The position numbers were made by a program, and so were the translations under genes. Under the pieces are notes generated by a model, which saw nothing but the letters and a program-made list of their open reading frames with translations, was not told the DNA's origin and did no database searches. This document shows, piece after piece, positions 53,494-62,154 of a stretch of 64,000 bases of DNA; position 1 is the stretch's first letter; every line of letters starts with the position of its first letter. Origin of the DNA: CAYQQJ01 sp964419935 (GTDB lineage: Bacteria; Pseudomonadota; Gammaproteobacteria; Pseudomonadales; Cellvibrionaceae). Where the stretch lies: NCBI GenBank assembly GCA_964419935.1, contig CAYQQJ010000007.1, positions 62,001 to 126,000 of the forward strand, in the 5' to 3' direction.

Positions 53494-54624
53494 ATGGCCA
53501 ATACACTCCTGGTAACCGGGGGAGCTGGTTTTATCGGCGCCAATTTTATTCATTACTGGATGGACACGCACCCGCAGGACCGCATCGTCGCGCTTGACGC
53601 GCTCACCTATGCGGGCAATCCTGCGAGTCTGGACAGCGTTAGCGGGTCGCCCAATTTCAGGTTTGTTCATGGAAACATTCTGGACCAGTCTCTGGTGGAA
53701 AACCTGCTCAGAAGTGAACAGATCAACTGGCTGGTCAACTTCGCCGCCGAGTCTCACGTCGACCGATCCATCAGCGGACCCGATGCATTTCTTGAAACCA
53801 ACATTCTCGGGACCCACGCTCTGCTCAAGGCAGCCAAACAGGTTTGGCTGGACGAAGGTCTGTTAAAGGGCGAACACCGCTTTCACCATGTTTCTACTGA
53901 CGAAGTCTACGGAACGCTGCAGCCGGGGGAGGCGCCCTTCAGTGAAACAACTGCCTATCAGCCGAACTCACCCTATTCGGCGAGCAAGGCGGCGTCGGAT
54001 CATTTGGTGCGCGCTTACCATCACACCTATGGTCTCAAGGTTACCACCTCCAATTGCTCCAACAATTACGGTCCCTTTCATTTTCCGGAAAAACTGATCC
54101 CGTTGGTCATCATCAATATTCTGCAGAACAAGACCTTGCCGATATATGGCGATGGTCGGCAGGTGCGGGACTGGCTTTATGTAACCGATCATGCTCGGGG
54201 TGTAGATATGGTGCTGCACAAGGGAGTGCCAGGCGAAAATTACAATATCGGCGGTAATAACGAGTGGACGAATATTGAAATTGTTACCTTGATTTGCACG
54301 CGCATGAACGCCTTGTTTGCGTCGGACGCGACCTTGAAAGCTCGCTTTCCGGAAGCGGTGAGTGCGATTGCCGGTTGCGCGGAAAAACTCATTCAGCATG
54401 TACGAGACCGACCAGGACATGATCGACGATACGCAATAGACCCCGCTAGAGCTCGCGCTCAGTTGGGGTACGCACCTCATGAATCTTTTGATTCCGGCAT
54501 TGATAAAACCATCCGCTGGTACCTGAACAACGAGACCTGGTGGCAGTCGATTCTCAATGGTCATTATCGCGAATGGGTGGCGTCACACTACCATTCAACA
54601 CCCGAACTTTCTCATGCGGATTAG
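53494..54624 (+). CDS. rfbB: dTDP-glucose 4,6-dehydratase
   Basis: This 376-residue extended SDR makes dTDP-4-keto-6-deoxyglucose, step two of the rhamnose pathway. Motifs: LLVTGGAGFIGANFIHYW, NFAAESHVDRSI, HVSTDEVYGTL, YSASKAASDHLVRAYHHTYG and NNYGPFHFPEKLIPL. GAGG lies before the ATG. It completes the rhamnose set, here in the order A-C-D-B rather than the common B-D-A-C. Confidence 0.97.
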   Translation: MANTLLVTGGAGFIGANFIHYWMDTHPQDRIVALDALTYAGNPASLDSVSGSPNFRFVHGNILDQSLVENLLRSEQINWLVNFAAESHVDRSISGPDAFLETNILGTHALLKAAKQVWLDEGLLKGEHRFHHVSTDEVYGTLQPGEAPFSETTAYQPNSPYSASKAASDHLVRAYHHTYGLKVTTSNCSNNYGPFHFPEKLIPLVIINILQNKTLPIYGDGRQVRDWLYVTDHARGVDMVLHKGVPGENYNIGGNNEWTNIEIVTLICTRMNALFASDATLKARFPEAVSAIAGCAEKLIQHVRDRPGHDRRYAIDPARARAQLGYAPHESFDSGIDKTIRWYLNNETWWQSILNGHYREWVASHYHSTPELSHAD

Positions 54625-54625
54625 C

Positions 54626-54640
54626 TGGCATGATTACTGC
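54626..54640 (+). promoter_or_regulatory. candidate sigma-54 promoter before the export genes
   Basis: TGGCATGATTACTGC has GG and GC separated by 10 bp and matches the TGGCAC-N5-TTGC consensus at nearly all positions (T for C in the first block, C for T in the second). It starts 2 bp after the rfbB stop codon and about 295 bp before the Wza-like gene. PEP-CTERM-type EPS loci are known to be associated with the sigma-54-dependent PrsK/PrsR system, which makes it plausible. Confidence 0.45.
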
Positions 54641-54807
54641 AAACCCTCCAGGCCTAAGCGAGAATCAGGGTCATACAGCACCCCATCAAGGAATGATGAC
54701 GATTCAAAAAAACGGCTTCAGGCCGAAAAATGGCAGAAATTTCTGAGGCTTCGACAGCCCTTGTTTCAGGGTACTGTTCTACGGCAATAAAAGATCAGAA
54801 TACGCAA

Positions 54808-54838
54808 TGTGACATGGCCAAAACCATGCTGTGTCACA
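54808..54838. promoter_or_regulatory. inverted repeat upstream of the export operon
   Basis: TGTGACATGG (54808-54817) faces CCATG-ctg-TGTCACA (54824-54838). The TGTGACA/TGTCACA arms suggest an operator or a transcript hairpin 97 bp before the Wza-like gene. The rest of the 310-bp gap holds no gene. Confidence 0.4.
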
Positions 54839-54934
54839 GTCAATAGACCCATGTTTTAGCGGACTTCAGGCATTTGTATATTCTTCAAAGCGACTGAATC
54901 CGCCAGCTAAACTTCATCAATTCGGGGATCACTA

Positions 54935-55549
54935 ATGCGATACACAAGTGGCGCTTTCGGCCTGATTTTACTGTTCGTACTTTGGGGGTGTTCAAGCTCT
55001 GGCGCAAAGAATATACCGGACGCCTCTGATAGCAGTCTGAGCGAATCCTATACCATTGGCGTCGGTGATGAGCTGCGTATAAACGTCTGGAAAAACCCGG
55101 AACTTTCGGTGGACGTGCCTGTGCGACCCGATGGCAAGATATCCATTCCACTGATCGGCGACATCTCTGCTGCGGGACGAACCGCCCCTGAGCTCGCAGA
55201 TGAGTTGACCAAGGGTTTGAAAAGCTACATTCGCAGCCCCCAAGTGACCGTGATCGTTGCCAGCGCAGGCAGTGTTGACTACCAAAGACGCGTGCGGATA
55301 ACCGGGGCGGTCGAAACACCCATATCCATTCCCCACCGCGATGGCATGACCGTACTCGATCTCGTTCTGGAAGCCGGCGGGCCGACCGAATTTGCAGCGC
55401 CAAGTCGCGCCAAACTCTACCGCAGAGTTGATGGGGAAATGAAAGTCTACTCTGTCAATCTCGATGATTTGTTACTCAAAGGCGAGCTTGAATCGAACTA
55501 TCAGTTGGCGCCATCGGACATCATCACCGTTCCTGAAAGAATGCTTTAA
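54935..55549 (+). CDS. Wza-like polysaccharide export lipoprotein
   Basis: The protein has 204 residues. The lipoprotein signal has lipobox VLWGC (Cys19). The Poly_export domain has YTIGVGDELRINVWKNPELSVDVPVRPDGKI (read over about 38-70), and a SLBB-like domain has VRITGAVETPISIPHRDGMTVLDLV. It is much shorter than E. coli Wza and of the size seen in PEP-CTERM-associated EPS loci. It likely forms or primes the outer-membrane pore for polymer export. It starts the export gene set and is followed 14 bp later by the chain-length gene. Confidence 0.9.
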   Translation: MRYTSGAFGLILLFVLWGCSSSGAKNIPDASDSSLSESYTIGVGDELRINVWKNPELSVDVPVRPDGKISIPLIGDISAAGRTAPELADELTKGLKSYIRSPQVTVIVASAGSVDYQRRVRITGAVETPISIPHRDGMTVLDLVLEAGGPTEFAAPSRAKLYRRVDGEMKVYSVNLDDLLLKGELESNYQLAPSDIITVPERML

Positions 55550-55563
55550 GGGGTTGACGAATT

Positions 55564-57078
55564 ATGGATATGGAATATTACAAAGAAATGCTGACGGCGG
55601 TACGGCGGGAATTTTCCCGATACCGAGCACTGTGCGCGCTGCTGTTCGCCATCGTTCTAATTGGTGTAGTTACCGCCGGTATGTTTTGGCCAAAGGCTTA
55701 TGAATCCAATGCGCTCGTTTATATCGACTCGGCCAACGTTATCGAGCCGCTGTTGGAGGACCGAACCAACGTGCGCAATGTGGACCGGGCGGCACAGGCC
55801 CAGAAGCTGATATACACCCGCAGCGTGTTGACAGGCGCTGCGCGCAAGACCGGGTTGTTGGATGACAATTCCACACCTGAACATATCGAGCAGGTAGTCA
55901 TGAAATTGCGCAACAGCTTGACAGTGGAAGCGGAAACCGAAAACTTCTTCCGTGTGACCCTTTGGGATTCCAGCGCCAAACGATCCTATGAGGTGCTTAA
56001 TGCCGTACTGGAGACCTTCATTGGCAACCGGGCCGCGGCCAAACAGAGCGACAGCAGCAACGCTTACAGCTTTATCAATGCGCAGGTTCAACTGTACAAG
56101 AGCCAGCTGGATGAGGCTGCGCGAAAGCTCAAGCAGAACAAGGAAAATAGTCCTGACGTCACCGAAGAGGCGGTAAAGGAACGTCTTGCCCAGCTGACAA
56201 TGGAAATTCAGGATCTGGAAATCACGGTACGGGAAACAGAATCGAAGATTGCCACAACCCGGAGACTGCTGAGCGACGAGAATCGGTTTCTTAACAGTCA
56301 GTCTCAGGTTTCTCTGTTGCAGCAGCGCCGCCTGGCGTTGATGAATCAATTGAACGAGTTGAGATTGTCCTATCAGGAGTCTTACCCGGATATCGTGTCC
56401 ATCAAAGGTCAATTGGCGGAGGTGGAAGCGGCGCTTGCCGCAAAAGATCCCGCCGCGCAGCTCGACGTTTCTCCTGGTCTGACTGGCGAGGCGCTGTACG
56501 AGGACTTGCGCAAGCAACTGTCCATTGCCGAAGTGAATGTCAAGGCTCAGAAGCAACGTCTGGAATCCTTGAAAGAACTGCGTCTGGAAGAATCGCGACG
56601 CGCGGACAAGGTGGCAGAGAACAAGGCGCTGCTGGCGGAGCTGACCCGTGACTATAATGTCATCGTCAAGGTCTATGAAGAACTCCTCAGTCGACAGGAA
56701 AGTGCGAAATTGTCCGTTGCCATCAACAAAAATACCGGTGGCGAGAATTATAAAATTGTTGAACATCCCGTGTACCCGCTGGAGCCCGGTGGGCCCCAGT
56801 TCATTCATTTCGCCATGGCGGCCCCACTTTTAGGCCTCGGTGCTCCATTTGGACTCCTGCTGGCTTTTATCATGGCAGACCCACGTATTCGTTCTGTGAC
56901 AACCCTGGTGCAGAGCATTCCGGCTGAGCTGGAACTCATGGGTGTCATACCGCACTTCAATTCTCCGGCAGAAACTCGCGCCGCCCGCGCAGAGATAGCA
57001 ATGCTGGCCATGTTTTGCCTCGTGGTTTTAGTGGGTTATGGGTTTATGGTCTACGCCGGAATCACCGGACTTGTTTAG
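55564..57078 (+). CDS. Wzz/GumC-like chain-length determinant protein
   Basis: The protein has 504 residues. An N-terminal membrane helix (about 22-42) leads into a Wzz domain with SNALVYIDSANVIEPLLEDR. A long coiled coil (about 150-400) follows. A GNVR-like closing segment has RDYNVIVKVYEELLSRQESA and HPVYPLEPGGPQF. Two C-terminal helices (about 417-440 and 478-502) end the protein. The usual terminal PNR of this motif reads GPQ here. It belongs to the group found in PEP-CTERM-type EPS loci, where kinase and chain-length regulator are separate proteins. It likely sets polymer length in the inner membrane. Confidence 0.9.
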   Translation: MDMEYYKEMLTAVRREFSRYRALCALLFAIVLIGVVTAGMFWPKAYESNALVYIDSANVIEPLLEDRTNVRNVDRAAQAQKLIYTRSVLTGAARKTGLLDDNSTPEHIEQVVMKLRNSLTVEAETENFFRVTLWDSSAKRSYEVLNAVLETFIGNRAAAKQSDSSNAYSFINAQVQLYKSQLDEAARKLKQNKENSPDVTEEAVKERLAQLTMEIQDLEITVRETESKIATTRRLLSDENRFLNSQSQVSLLQQRRLALMNQLNELRLSYQESYPDIVSIKGQLAEVEAALAAKDPAAQLDVSPGLTGEALYEDLRKQLSIAEVNVKAQKQRLESLKELRLEESRRADKVAENKALLAELTRDYNVIVKVYEELLSRQESAKLSVAINKNTGGENYKIVEHPVYPLEPGGPQFIHFAMAAPLLGLGAPFGLLLAFIMADPRIRSVTTLVQSIPAELELMGVIPHFNSPAETRAARAEIAMLAMFCLVVLVGYGFMVYAGITGLV

Positions 57079-57087
57079 GAGTATCAG

Positions 57088-57873
57088 ATGACTGAGAACA
57101 TGAAAAAGCCAAAGTCGGTTGTCACGAGACTGGAAGATACTTGGCCCGGAACCACATCGGATCAACGGGAACTGGTGGTTGCTGAAGTCAATCGCGGCAT
57201 CAGCCGTATGGCGCTTCCGCGTCGCTGGACACAAAAAGAGCTACGCCAGAAGAAGCTGATCTACGTGGGTATGGAGCAGCGGGAGGTGCTGAATGCCTTC
57301 CGTCAATTACGCACCCAACTGATGCAAAAAAGACGATCAGACAATATTACAGTGATGATGGCTGCAGCGGGCAATGGCGAGGGGGCCTGCGCATTGAATG
57401 CCATTAATCTGGCCGCAGCTTTCGCCCTTGATCCACAAAAGACGGCGCTGTATGTGGATTGCAATCCCTATCAGCCTTCGGCTGAAAAATTCATGCTCGG
57501 ACGGCCACGTTACGGCGTGACGGATTATCTGGATCAGCCCGACCTGCCATTGGAACGTATTATCTATCCCACGGGTGTTGATCGCTTGCGCATTATTCCT
57601 ATCGGGATGGCAGCCATGGCCGCGGCCGAACAGTTTCACTCGGTTCGTATGCAGACGCTTATTGCCGAACTCAAGCAGCGTTACCGGGACAGGTTTATCA
57701 TCATTAATGCGCCTTCGCTGACCACCTCATCGGAGTCTCAGGTCATCGCGCAATATTGCGATATGACGGTGCTGGTCGCACCTTACGGCAAGGTGAAACC
57801 GATCGAAATCGACACCGCCTACCAAGCCATCGATAAGCACCGCCTTGCAGGAATGATATACAGCTACCTATGA
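57088..57873 (+). CDS. BY-kinase (CpsD/CapB)-like ATPase homologue with degenerate nucleotide site
   Basis: This 261-residue protein aligns by eye with the tyrosine autokinases paired with chain-length proteins in EPS loci. The region expected to be PGEGKS(T) reads GNGEGACA: Ala100 replaces the Walker A lysine and Cys101 the Ser/Thr. Walker A' reads VDCNPYQP, with Asn126 for the second Asp, and Walker B reads FIIINAPS, with Asn207 for Asp. The C-terminus lacks a tyrosine cluster (ends IYSYL). It is probably a non-catalytic partner of the Wzz-like protein. AGGAG precedes the ATG; the stop overlaps the next gene by four bases. Confidence 0.85.
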   Translation: MTENMKKPKSVVTRLEDTWPGTTSDQRELVVAEVNRGISRMALPRRWTQKELRQKKLIYVGMEQREVLNAFRQLRTQLMQKRRSDNITVMMAAAGNGEGACALNAINLAAAFALDPQKTALYVDCNPYQPSAEKFMLGRPRYGVTDYLDQPDLPLERIIYPTGVDRLRIIPIGMAAMAAAEQFHSVRMQTLIAELKQRYRDRFIIINAPSLTTSSESQVIAQYCDMTVLVAPYGKVKPIEIDTAYQAIDKHRLAGMIYSYL

Positions 57874-59207
57874 AAAAATCCCAACTGATTACATACCTCT
57901 GGTTGAGCGTGGGGCTGCTGGCTGCGGCTCCGCAATATTCTCTGGCGCAAACTCATCCTGACGAAGAAGAGGAGGAGCAAAGCGTATGGTGGGCGGGTGC
58001 GCTTTATGTCGAGTCCGTTCTGGTGGATAACGCGCTGCGCACCTCCGATGAAAGCCGCAAGATAGAAGAGGTGCAGCTTGAATACGGTGCCGACATACAG
58101 GCCGGCATAGATCGGGAATTGATCGCGTTGTCAGCTGACTATAATTTTGCCCAAAACGAGTATTCGGAAGACTCACAGGACAGCCGGTTTACCCGCACGG
58201 GCCAGTCAGAACTGGTACTGGGTTCGGATACCACGTTCTATCAATTAAACGTCAGTCATTCCACGCAACGGTTCCTGGCTGACCCCGCGGGTCCCGCTAT
58301 ATTGGCAAACACAGATCAGCGTGACGTGCTTGCGGCGTCGCCACTGTTACGACTCCAGCCAGGTTCAGGCAATCGCATCGCCGTGATTGGCCACTACGCA
58401 CAGATCGGTTACAAGGAAACGGATCTGAACGATAGTGAGCGAACCGGCTTCGGGGTTAGTTGGCTTAGAGACATGTCGCCGGTGCACACCCTCGGCGTGA
58501 ACTACATGGAAAACGATATCACTTACGATATCAACAGTAGTGGCGACTACACCTATCGTCGCGCGGCACTCGAATTTCATTCTGAACTTCGCCGATTGAA
58601 ATATGCAATTCAAGTGGGCGCCAACGAGGTTGAGCCGGTGAATGGCCAGATCGTTGATGGCCTTTACTACGACCTGAACATTCTGCACGGCAGCCACCGC
58701 AACACCTGGACACTGACGGCGCAGCAGATGATTACCGATACGTCCTTAGGCAATGCCAACAATCCCTTTTTCTCGAAAGGTATCACATCGGACGCGTCCA
58801 GTATCGTGCAGGACCAACTGGAGCGAACCAGCTTCGGGTTTGCCTGGCGATCAGATTTTTTCTGTTTCCGGTGTGATGTCACCCTGCGGGCGGGGTATGA
58901 GGAAGAGGTTTATTTTAATGTGGTTACAGAGAACAAGACTGAGTATTTTGCCGGCGTGGGGTTGAATTACCGTTTGCGGCCTACTGCCAATGTTGAGTTC
59001 TTTCTCGATCACGGGAGGAAAGAATTTGCACCAGGCGGCCGCAGTTCAGATTACAGCGAGACATCGTTTGTACTTGCTCTGGACATTGAACCGGTGTTTC
59101 GGCACTTCAATACGCGCTTCTGGTATGAACTGGAATACCGTCAGCCCGAGATGGGCAATGACTATGCGGTAAATGGCGTCGGATTGCTACTCGGTTACGT
59201 GTTCTAA
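57870..59207 (+). CDS. outer-membrane beta-barrel protein of the EPS locus (TIGR03016-like)
   Basis: The protein has 445 residues. A signal peptide ends near SLAQ (residue 26), followed by an acidic stretch. About sixteen alternating amphipathic strands continue to the C-terminal LLLGYVF, ending in Phe as barrels usually do. The position directly after the kinase homologue and the size match the outer-membrane protein family described from PEP-CTERM/exosortase EPS loci. It may form part of the export channel. Start overlaps the preceding stop (ATGA), so expression is coupled. Confidence 0.78.
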   Translation: MKKSQLITYLWLSVGLLAAAPQYSLAQTHPDEEEEEQSVWWAGALYVESVLVDNALRTSDESRKIEEVQLEYGADIQAGIDRELIALSADYNFAQNEYSEDSQDSRFTRTGQSELVLGSDTTFYQLNVSHSTQRFLADPAGPAILANTDQRDVLAASPLLRLQPGSGNRIAVIGHYAQIGYKETDLNDSERTGFGVSWLRDMSPVHTLGVNYMENDITYDINSSGDYTYRRAALEFHSELRRLKYAIQVGANEVEPVNGQIVDGLYYDLNILHGSHRNTWTLTAQQMITDTSLGNANNPFFSKGITSDASSIVQDQLERTSFGFAWRSDFFCFRCDVTLRAGYEEEVYFNVVTENKTEYFAGVGLNYRLRPTANVEFFLDHGRKEFAPGGRSSDYSETSFVLALDIEPVFRHFNTRFWYELEYRQPEMGNDYAVNGVGLLLGYVF

Positions 59208-59341
59208 CAGAACCCAAATGTCTTTCCCGATGAGGTAGGCGTTGCGGAGCGAGGTCTACCAGCCACGCCTGCTTATGTCTGTCATGTGGATGGCCACGCG
59301 GGGCGGCTGATGTCGAGTTCATTGAGAAGTTTATCGGGAGC

Positions 59342-59373
59342 AGGCATAGCAGTCACCCAGTGATGGCTATGCC
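59342..59373. terminator. hairpin between the barrel gene and the flippase gene
   Basis: AGGCATAGC (59342-59350) pairs perfectly with GCTATGCCT (59365-59373) around a 14-base loop. No T run follows. It may attenuate or process the transcript before the flippase gene. Confidence 0.4.
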
Positions 59374-59401
59374 TCTACCCCTGAATTGGAAAATCAAATA
59401 A

Positions 59402-60748
59402 GTGTTATCCAGAATCATACAATCTCGTGTGATGCGGTCCCCGGCGATGTCTGGAAGCATACTGCTGGCGGGGACGCATATTGCAAAGATATTTCTCAGA
59501 CTCCTGAGTACGGTCGTCCTGACGCGGTTGCTGTATCCTGAAGCTTTCGGTTACATGGCGGTGGTCATGAGCGCCGTGCTGATTATTTCATTGAGTACGG
59601 ATATCGGTATCAAACCGTTTCTGATCCGATACCCGGGTGCAATCAGCGATCGGATGCTTGATGTCATATGGACACTCAAACTCCTGCGTGGGGCGATACT
59701 GTTTTTTGTCATGCTCGTCGCCAGTGGCAGTTTTGGTGACTTCTATGGCGATGAGAAAATTGCCAACCTGCTTCGAATTGTTGCCATCTCGGCACTGTTG
59801 TCTGCTGCGTCACCTCTGAGTTTGTACTGGGCAGAAAAGAATCAGCGGTTTTCTCTGGTTGCTGGTGCAGAGTTTGCGGCATTTCTTGCCCAAACTGTGG
59901 TCGTTATTATTTTCACCGCAATTTATCAAAGTTACTGGTGCTTGGCATTGGGTTCAGTGGTCAATTCATTTGTTCTGTTCATGATTGCCTCACACCTGAA
60001 CGGCTACAGGTATCCCAAGCTGATCTTAAACTGGGAGGATATTCGCGAAATATGGACGTTCATCAAATGGATTACGTTTGGTAGCGCCATATTCGTTGCA
60101 GTGATGCAGGCGGACCGATTCGTGATAGGTAAGGTATTCGGCGCTGAAATTCTGGGCTTTTACGCCATTGCCCTCACGATATCTGAAGCGCTAACCACCA
60201 TGGCGCAGAACATCGGAAACCGGATCGGGTTCCCGACCTGGGCAGACGCCCGGCGGAACGGCGATGTCAAAAAGAGTTTTACTAATTTTTCTAAAATTTT
60301 TATACCCATTGCCGGATTGGCGTCGGGAAGCCTGGTTTTTGTTGCTGACAATATAGTTGCGATACTTTATGACCAACGCTATCAGGTAGCGGGAGTTCTG
60401 TTGGCAATTCTTTGCCTGCGAACGGTTCTGGTGGGGCTTCTTACTACAACCGTGGATCTGCTTGTGGTTGATGGTAAGTCGCGAGCCATGTTTACCGCGA
60501 ATGTCATACGTCTGATCTGGGTTTTCAGCGCGGTAACACTCGCAACGGGTACAAACGACGTGCGCATCTACGCATTCATTTTTACAGCCATGGATGTTCC
60601 ATCGATACTGTTTTATGCTGTTGTAGCCCGCGGCTACAGAACCCTTTTTGCTCTCAATATTGTGTACGCCTTAGCCGGTCTTCTGGTTGGCGTTACTCTA
60701 AGCTATTTTGCCAGCTACATGCTGACGTGGTTAATGAATGTGTTTTAA
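59402..60748 (+). CDS. polysaccharide flippase (Wzx-like, MATE/MOP superfamily)
   Basis: This membrane protein of about 448 residues with around 12 hydrophobic helices matches oligosaccharide flippases. AKIFLRLLSTVVLTRLLYPEAFGYMAVVMS near the N-terminus (about 22-51) is characteristic of the Polysacch_synt group. FGSAIFVAVMQADRFVIGKVFG lies mid-protein. It should flip the lipid-linked repeat to the periplasm. The start is uncertain: GTG 59402, ATG 59432 or ATG 59447, none with a clear ribosome site. No Wzy polymerase is seen in the window. Confidence 0.88.
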   Translation: MLSRIIQSRVMRSPAMSGSILLAGTHIAKIFLRLLSTVVLTRLLYPEAFGYMAVVMSAVLIISLSTDIGIKPFLIRYPGAISDRMLDVIWTLKLLRGAILFFVMLVASGSFGDFYGDEKIANLLRIVAISALLSAASPLSLYWAEKNQRFSLVAGAEFAAFLAQTVVVIIFTAIYQSYWCLALGSVVNSFVLFMIASHLNGYRYPKLILNWEDIREIWTFIKWITFGSAIFVAVMQADRFVIGKVFGAEILGFYAIALTISEALTTMAQNIGNRIGFPTWADARRNGDVKKSFTNFSKIFIPIAGLASGSLVFVADNIVAILYDQRYQVAGVLLAILCLRTVLVGLLTTTVDLLVVDGKSRAMFTANVIRLIWVFSAVTLATGTNDVRIYAFIFTAMDVPSILFYAVVARGYRTLFALNIVYALAGLLVGVTLSYFASYMLTWLMNVF

Positions 60749-60761
60749 GCCTCGCGAAGAA

Positions 60762-60822
60762 CTAGGGAACCTCTGATTAAGATTGCGCAGAGACCACAGG
60801 GACTTAATCAGAGGTTCCCTAG
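60762..60822. mobile_element. family C short deletion derivative (C2)
   Basis: This 61-bp element has the same ends as the 272-bp element at 20678, CTAGGGAACCTCTGATTAAG and its complement. The right 41 bases are the reverse complement of the first 41 of the larger copy with few changes. The interior is lost. It lies between the flippase and the next glycosyltransferase gene, inside the EPS operon. Confidence 0.8.
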
Positions 60823-60853
60823 CGTAAAGACGTCACCTCGGACTATTGGATGA

Positions 60854-62068
60854 ATGACTATGAGTAAGTTGCCAAGTCGCGTCGCCCTCATCACGATCAA
60901 GGATCCGAACGACCTCAGTTCCTGGTCCGGAACGCAGTACCGGATCTACCAACAGTTGCTGAAGGAGTTTGATCTTGTCGAGCCGCTGGGTCCAGTAGAG
61001 TTTACGCCACTGGAGCGCTTTGTGGTGCGGGCTTCCCATCGAATTCTGCGCACGTTGTTTAAAAAATACAATCACATACACAGCTTGATACAGGGGTACT
61101 TTCGTGCAAAGCATTTCGGTCGAAAGGTGCGCGAAGGCAACTATTCGCTGGTTTTTGCCTCGGCATGCTCACCGGTGGTGGCCTTTTTGCAAGTGAAAAC
61201 TCCTATCATTTACCTTAGCGATGCGACGTTCGATCTGCTGGTGGATTATTACGAACAGTTCAGTGGCTTGCCCAGGGTTTCCCTGATTGAAGGCGGTTAC
61301 GCGGAACAGAGAGCGATCGACAGGGCGGCACTGGTGATTTTGTCATCGGAATGGGCGAGACAATCGGCAATCCTTCACTACAAGGCAGACCCGGACAAAG
61401 TGCGAACATGTTTGTTCGGTGCCAATATTGATGGTGACGCGATATGTGGGGAAGTAAACCGGGAAAAGTCGGCTGAGATGGAGGGCGATGTGAAGCTCGA
61501 GCGCATTGGCAGGCATTGCGACTTGCTCTTCCTTGCTCGGGACTGGAGGCGCAAGGGCGGGACCGTTGCGCTTGAGGCATTCAAGGAATTGCGTCGCCGG
61601 GGCTTATCGGCAAGTCTCACCGTCTGCGGTTGTGTTCCGGAAAAGCCGGAAGATATCGACGGTTTGACGGTTATACCCTATCTCGACAAAGGCAACCCTG
61701 CAGACCTTGACCGCTACCACGAACTGATGCGGCGTTCGCATTTCCTGATATTGCCGACCGTGGCCGATTGCACGCCTATGGTATTTGCTGAAGCCAATGC
61801 CTACAGCATGCCTGTGATCACCACCAATACGGGTGGTATACCTTCAATTATCAACGCAGAGAACGGTGTGCTCTTGCCGGTCGAAGCCGATGGCAGGGCC
61901 TATGCCGACGTTGTGCAAACTCATTTCTTCCAACAACCAGAGCAGTATCGGAATTTAGTGCAATCTTCACGCAGTCGATATGAGAAAGCGCTAAATTGGG
62001 ATAGCTGGGGGAAATGTGTAAGGGAATTTGCTGATAACAAGTTATTGCATTATACGGGAACAGTTTAG
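60854..62068 (+). CDS. GT4-family glycosyltransferase
   Basis: This 404-residue GT-B enzyme has an N-terminal region with few landmarks, followed by the C-terminal donor domain. There CDLLFLARDWRRKGGTVALEAFKELRRRG and ILPTVADCTPMVFAEANAYSMPVITTNTGGIPSII show the E-x7-E type site (FAEANAYSMP). An ATG two codons downstream is an alternative start. It belongs to the EPS locus by position; the sugar is unknown. Confidence 0.88.
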   Translation: MTMSKLPSRVALITIKDPNDLSSWSGTQYRIYQQLLKEFDLVEPLGPVEFTPLERFVVRASHRILRTLFKKYNHIHSLIQGYFRAKHFGRKVREGNYSLVFASACSPVVAFLQVKTPIIYLSDATFDLLVDYYEQFSGLPRVSLIEGGYAEQRAIDRAALVILSSEWARQSAILHYKADPDKVRTCLFGANIDGDAICGEVNREKSAEMEGDVKLERIGRHCDLLFLARDWRRKGGTVALEAFKELRRRGLSASLTVCGCVPEKPEDIDGLTVIPYLDKGNPADLDRYHELMRRSHFLILPTVADCTPMVFAEANAYSMPVITTNTGGIPSIINAENGVLLPVEADGRAYADVVQTHFFQQPEQYRNLVQSSRSRYEKALNWDSWGKCVREFADNKLLHYTGTV

Positions 62069-62154
62069 TTACTCGTTTTTGCGCGCGCAATCATTGGTCG
62101 GACGCAGGAATAGCGCGGCCACATGCTGGAAATTGGGAACCGGGAGGTCGTGAG

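Noticed and set aside
54540..54790. Small plus-strand ORFs over the rfbB end and the following gap
   Set aside because: They are out of frame with rfbB, start within it and have no recognisable product.
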